NCBI GenBank assembly: GCA_900319075.1
Contig: ONMZ01000001.1
Span: 285,264 to 349,263 of the forward strand
Source: an uncultured Eubacteriales bacterium
GTDB lineage: Bacteria > Bacillota > Clostridia > Oscillospirales > Ruminococcaceae
Reading direction: 5' to 3'
Length of the DNA: 64,000 nt
The stretch's first letter is position 1. Each line of letters starts with the position of its first letter. The notes beneath the pieces are model-generated. The model was given only the letters and a program-made list of their open reading frames with translations, made no database searches and was not told the DNA's origin. The translations under genes were made by a program, and so were the position numbers. This document shows, one piece after another, positions 62,733 to 64,000 of this stretch.

Positions 62733-64000
62733 TGACCCTTTCGTTCTTTAGTTTCCTGTTTTCACGCCAATGCTTGAATAGTCGTTTTATCTTGGTGAAA
62801 ATGCTCACATGATACTCCTTGAACAAAGCCTTGATCCTTGCATTCTCTTCCTTTTCCTCCTGAGGAGTCATTACAACAAGCGACTTTCTGATCTTTTCCT
62901 TCTGAGCATCGGTAAGGGGCTTTTTCTTTTTCATCTTCCACTTTAAGTTCTTGACAGCCCTCTTCAGGTCATAGGGGAACATTGTCGCATACTTGTTGTA
63001 GTATATCTTCATCTGCATACGCTCATCCCGTTCTGCAGCGGTCTCCATAGGTCTTTCAAACCACCGTTTCTTGGGATATTCCGCACGGTAATACTTAGGA
63101 TCCACATCAGGAACATAAGGCCTGCGGAATATTACGCTGAACAATGTGATGAAGAATCGTCTTATCACGCACCACGGGCTTTTTGAATACTCCAGGTAAA
63201 TTGTGCGGAAATCTCTGCTGCGGTAGATCTCTCTTTCCGCACGCAGACGCTCTGCACGGGCTTTCTCTCGTTTTTCCTTGGCAGCCTTCTCTGCCTTGAT
63301 ACGTTCTCTCTCGGCGATCTCCTCCGGGGTGAGGTTTGCCTCCTCCTCGGCGAGCCTTCTTGCTTCTTCCTCGGCAGCAAGTCTTTCCTGCTCGATTCTT
63401 TCAGCTGTAAGCTGTGCTCTTCGGAAGTTATCATATTCACGCTGCCGTCTTTCCTCTGCCTCCTGACGTTCTCTCTCGGCACGCTCGGCAGCCTCTTTTG
63501 CGAGTCTTTCTCTCTCCTCGGCTTCGGCTTTTTGTCTTTCTTCCCATTCACGCTTGAGACGCTCTGTCTCCTCACGCTGGATCCTTTCTCTCTCGGCACG
63601 TTCTTCCTCGGCTTTTTTGATAGCCTCACGCCGCAAAGCTTCCAGCCTGCGTTCTTCCGCCTCTGCCTTTTTCTTTTCTGCCTTTTCTCTCTCAATACGA
63701 GCGACCTCGGTACGTATCTGTTCAACACGTATATATTCCTTTTCAAGGGCAAAAACCTGGTCTATCTCGTTAAGAAGGGCGATATTCAGCTCTCCTGCCT
63801 CACCCTGATGGTCATAAATGCTCTCCCCCAGAGATTGCGGCTGAGCCATAACGTCATACTTGGACATATCGTCCTTATTGAACCTTTTGAGAAACTTAGG
63901 CAGAAACGCTTTAGGCTTCGCCGTTTTAAGATCATTCTTCTTATCGGCAGGTTTATGGGTATATGTACGGAACAGCAGGAAATTAAGTGCGATAAGGTTA
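62710..64000 (-). CDS. Large charged coiled-coil protein, 5' end outside the window
   Basis: The frame is open from the edge with no stop, so the gene is partial. From the edge it reads a hydrophobic stretch (LIALNFLLFRTY), a Lys-rich linker, then from residue about 45 a Met (63867) that others might take as the start; the AAGGA before it makes that possible. Residues about 100-260 are an Arg/Glu/Ala-rich single helix or coiled coil (EERERLAKEAAERAERERQ). The C-terminus has an aromatic/basic block (FFITLFSVIFRRPYVP) and Lys-rich helices. It overlaps the signal peptidase gene by 23 bases. Function unknown; scaffold or membrane-tethered role is possible. Confidence 0.6.
   Translation of the reverse strand, partial: NLIALNFLLFRTYTHKPADKKNDLKTAKPKAFLPKFLKRFNKDDMSKYDVMAQPQSLGESIYDHQGEAGELNIALLNEIDQVFALEKEYIRVEQIRTEVARIEREKAEKKKAEAEERRLEALRREAIKKAEEERAERERIQREETERLKREWEERQKAEAEERERLAKEAAERAERERQEAEERRQREYDNFRRAQLTAERIEQERLAAEEEARRLAEEEANLTPEEIAERERIKAEKAAKEKREKARAERLRAEREIYRSRDFRTIYLEYSKSPWCVIRRFFITLFSVIFRRPYVPDVDPKYYRAEYPKKRWFERPMETAAERDERMQMKIYYNKYATMFPYDLKRAVKNLKWKMKKKKPLTDAQKEKIRKSLVVMTPQEEKEENARIKALFKEYHVSIFTKIKRLFKHWRENRKLKNERVNETDDKK

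Overview
The window reads as a chromosomal segment of a low-GC Gram-positive anaerobe of the class Clostridia, most likely a Ruminococcus-like member of the Oscillospiraceae. Reasons: the Firmicutes-type sets yloU-fakA, yvcJ(rapZ)-whiA, hprK and recD2-comF; typical sigma-A promoters with 17-bp spacers; strong AGGAGG-type ribosome binding sites; and no outer-membrane genes. The genus is inference; no 16S gene is present.

Layout. 1-4.4 kb: the 5' part of glyA, divergent metA (acetyl-type by its key residue), the yloU-fakA pair and comF. 4.4-27.4 kb: an AT-rich accessory island, all genes on the minus strand, wedged between recD2 and comF, which commonly adjoin in Clostridia. Its left half is a tightly overlapping six-gene recombination operon: XRE regulator, three tyrosine recombinases or relatives of 419, 625 and 552 aa, a coiled-coil TnpC-like protein, and a 1272-aa protein built almost wholly of 18 zinc ribbons. 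A consensus promoter, an operator-like inverted repeat and a strong hairpin plus U-tract precede it. Its right half is a seven-gene defence operon: a putative PD-(D/E)XK protein, HsdM, HsdS, a HEPN-like protein, a KAP-type P-loop NTPase, HsdR and a DUF262/HNH (GmrSD-like) protein. Short repeats (ATAAAGTCTAT or ATAAAGTTCAT) lie at both ends of the island.

27.5-52.2 kb: housekeeping genes on the minus strand: recD2, a small membrane protein, rpsO-pnp with structured leaders, folD, lgt with a 350-residue disordered tail, an M16 peptidase pair, dnaE, whiA, rapZ, murB, a PHP phosphoesterase, hprK, a methionine gamma-lyase-family protein, a GNAT, two M42 aminopeptidases and murD. 52.5-61.3 kb: mostly plus strand: prs, a small unknown, ispD, tRNA-Lys (minus), a three-gene ABC exporter operon, an SGNH hydrolase (minus), a DUF815 ATPase and a GNAT. 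61.3-64 kb: a minus-strand operon with a signal peptidase of the Ser/His (SipW/S26B) type, flanked by coiled-coil and membrane proteins, the last running off the window.

The most unusual content is the island, above all the recombinase trio coupled to an 18-fold zinc-ribbon array, followed by the HEPN/KAP pair and the nuclease-like protein packed into a type I restriction locus. All functional calls rest on reading motifs by eye; no database search was possible.
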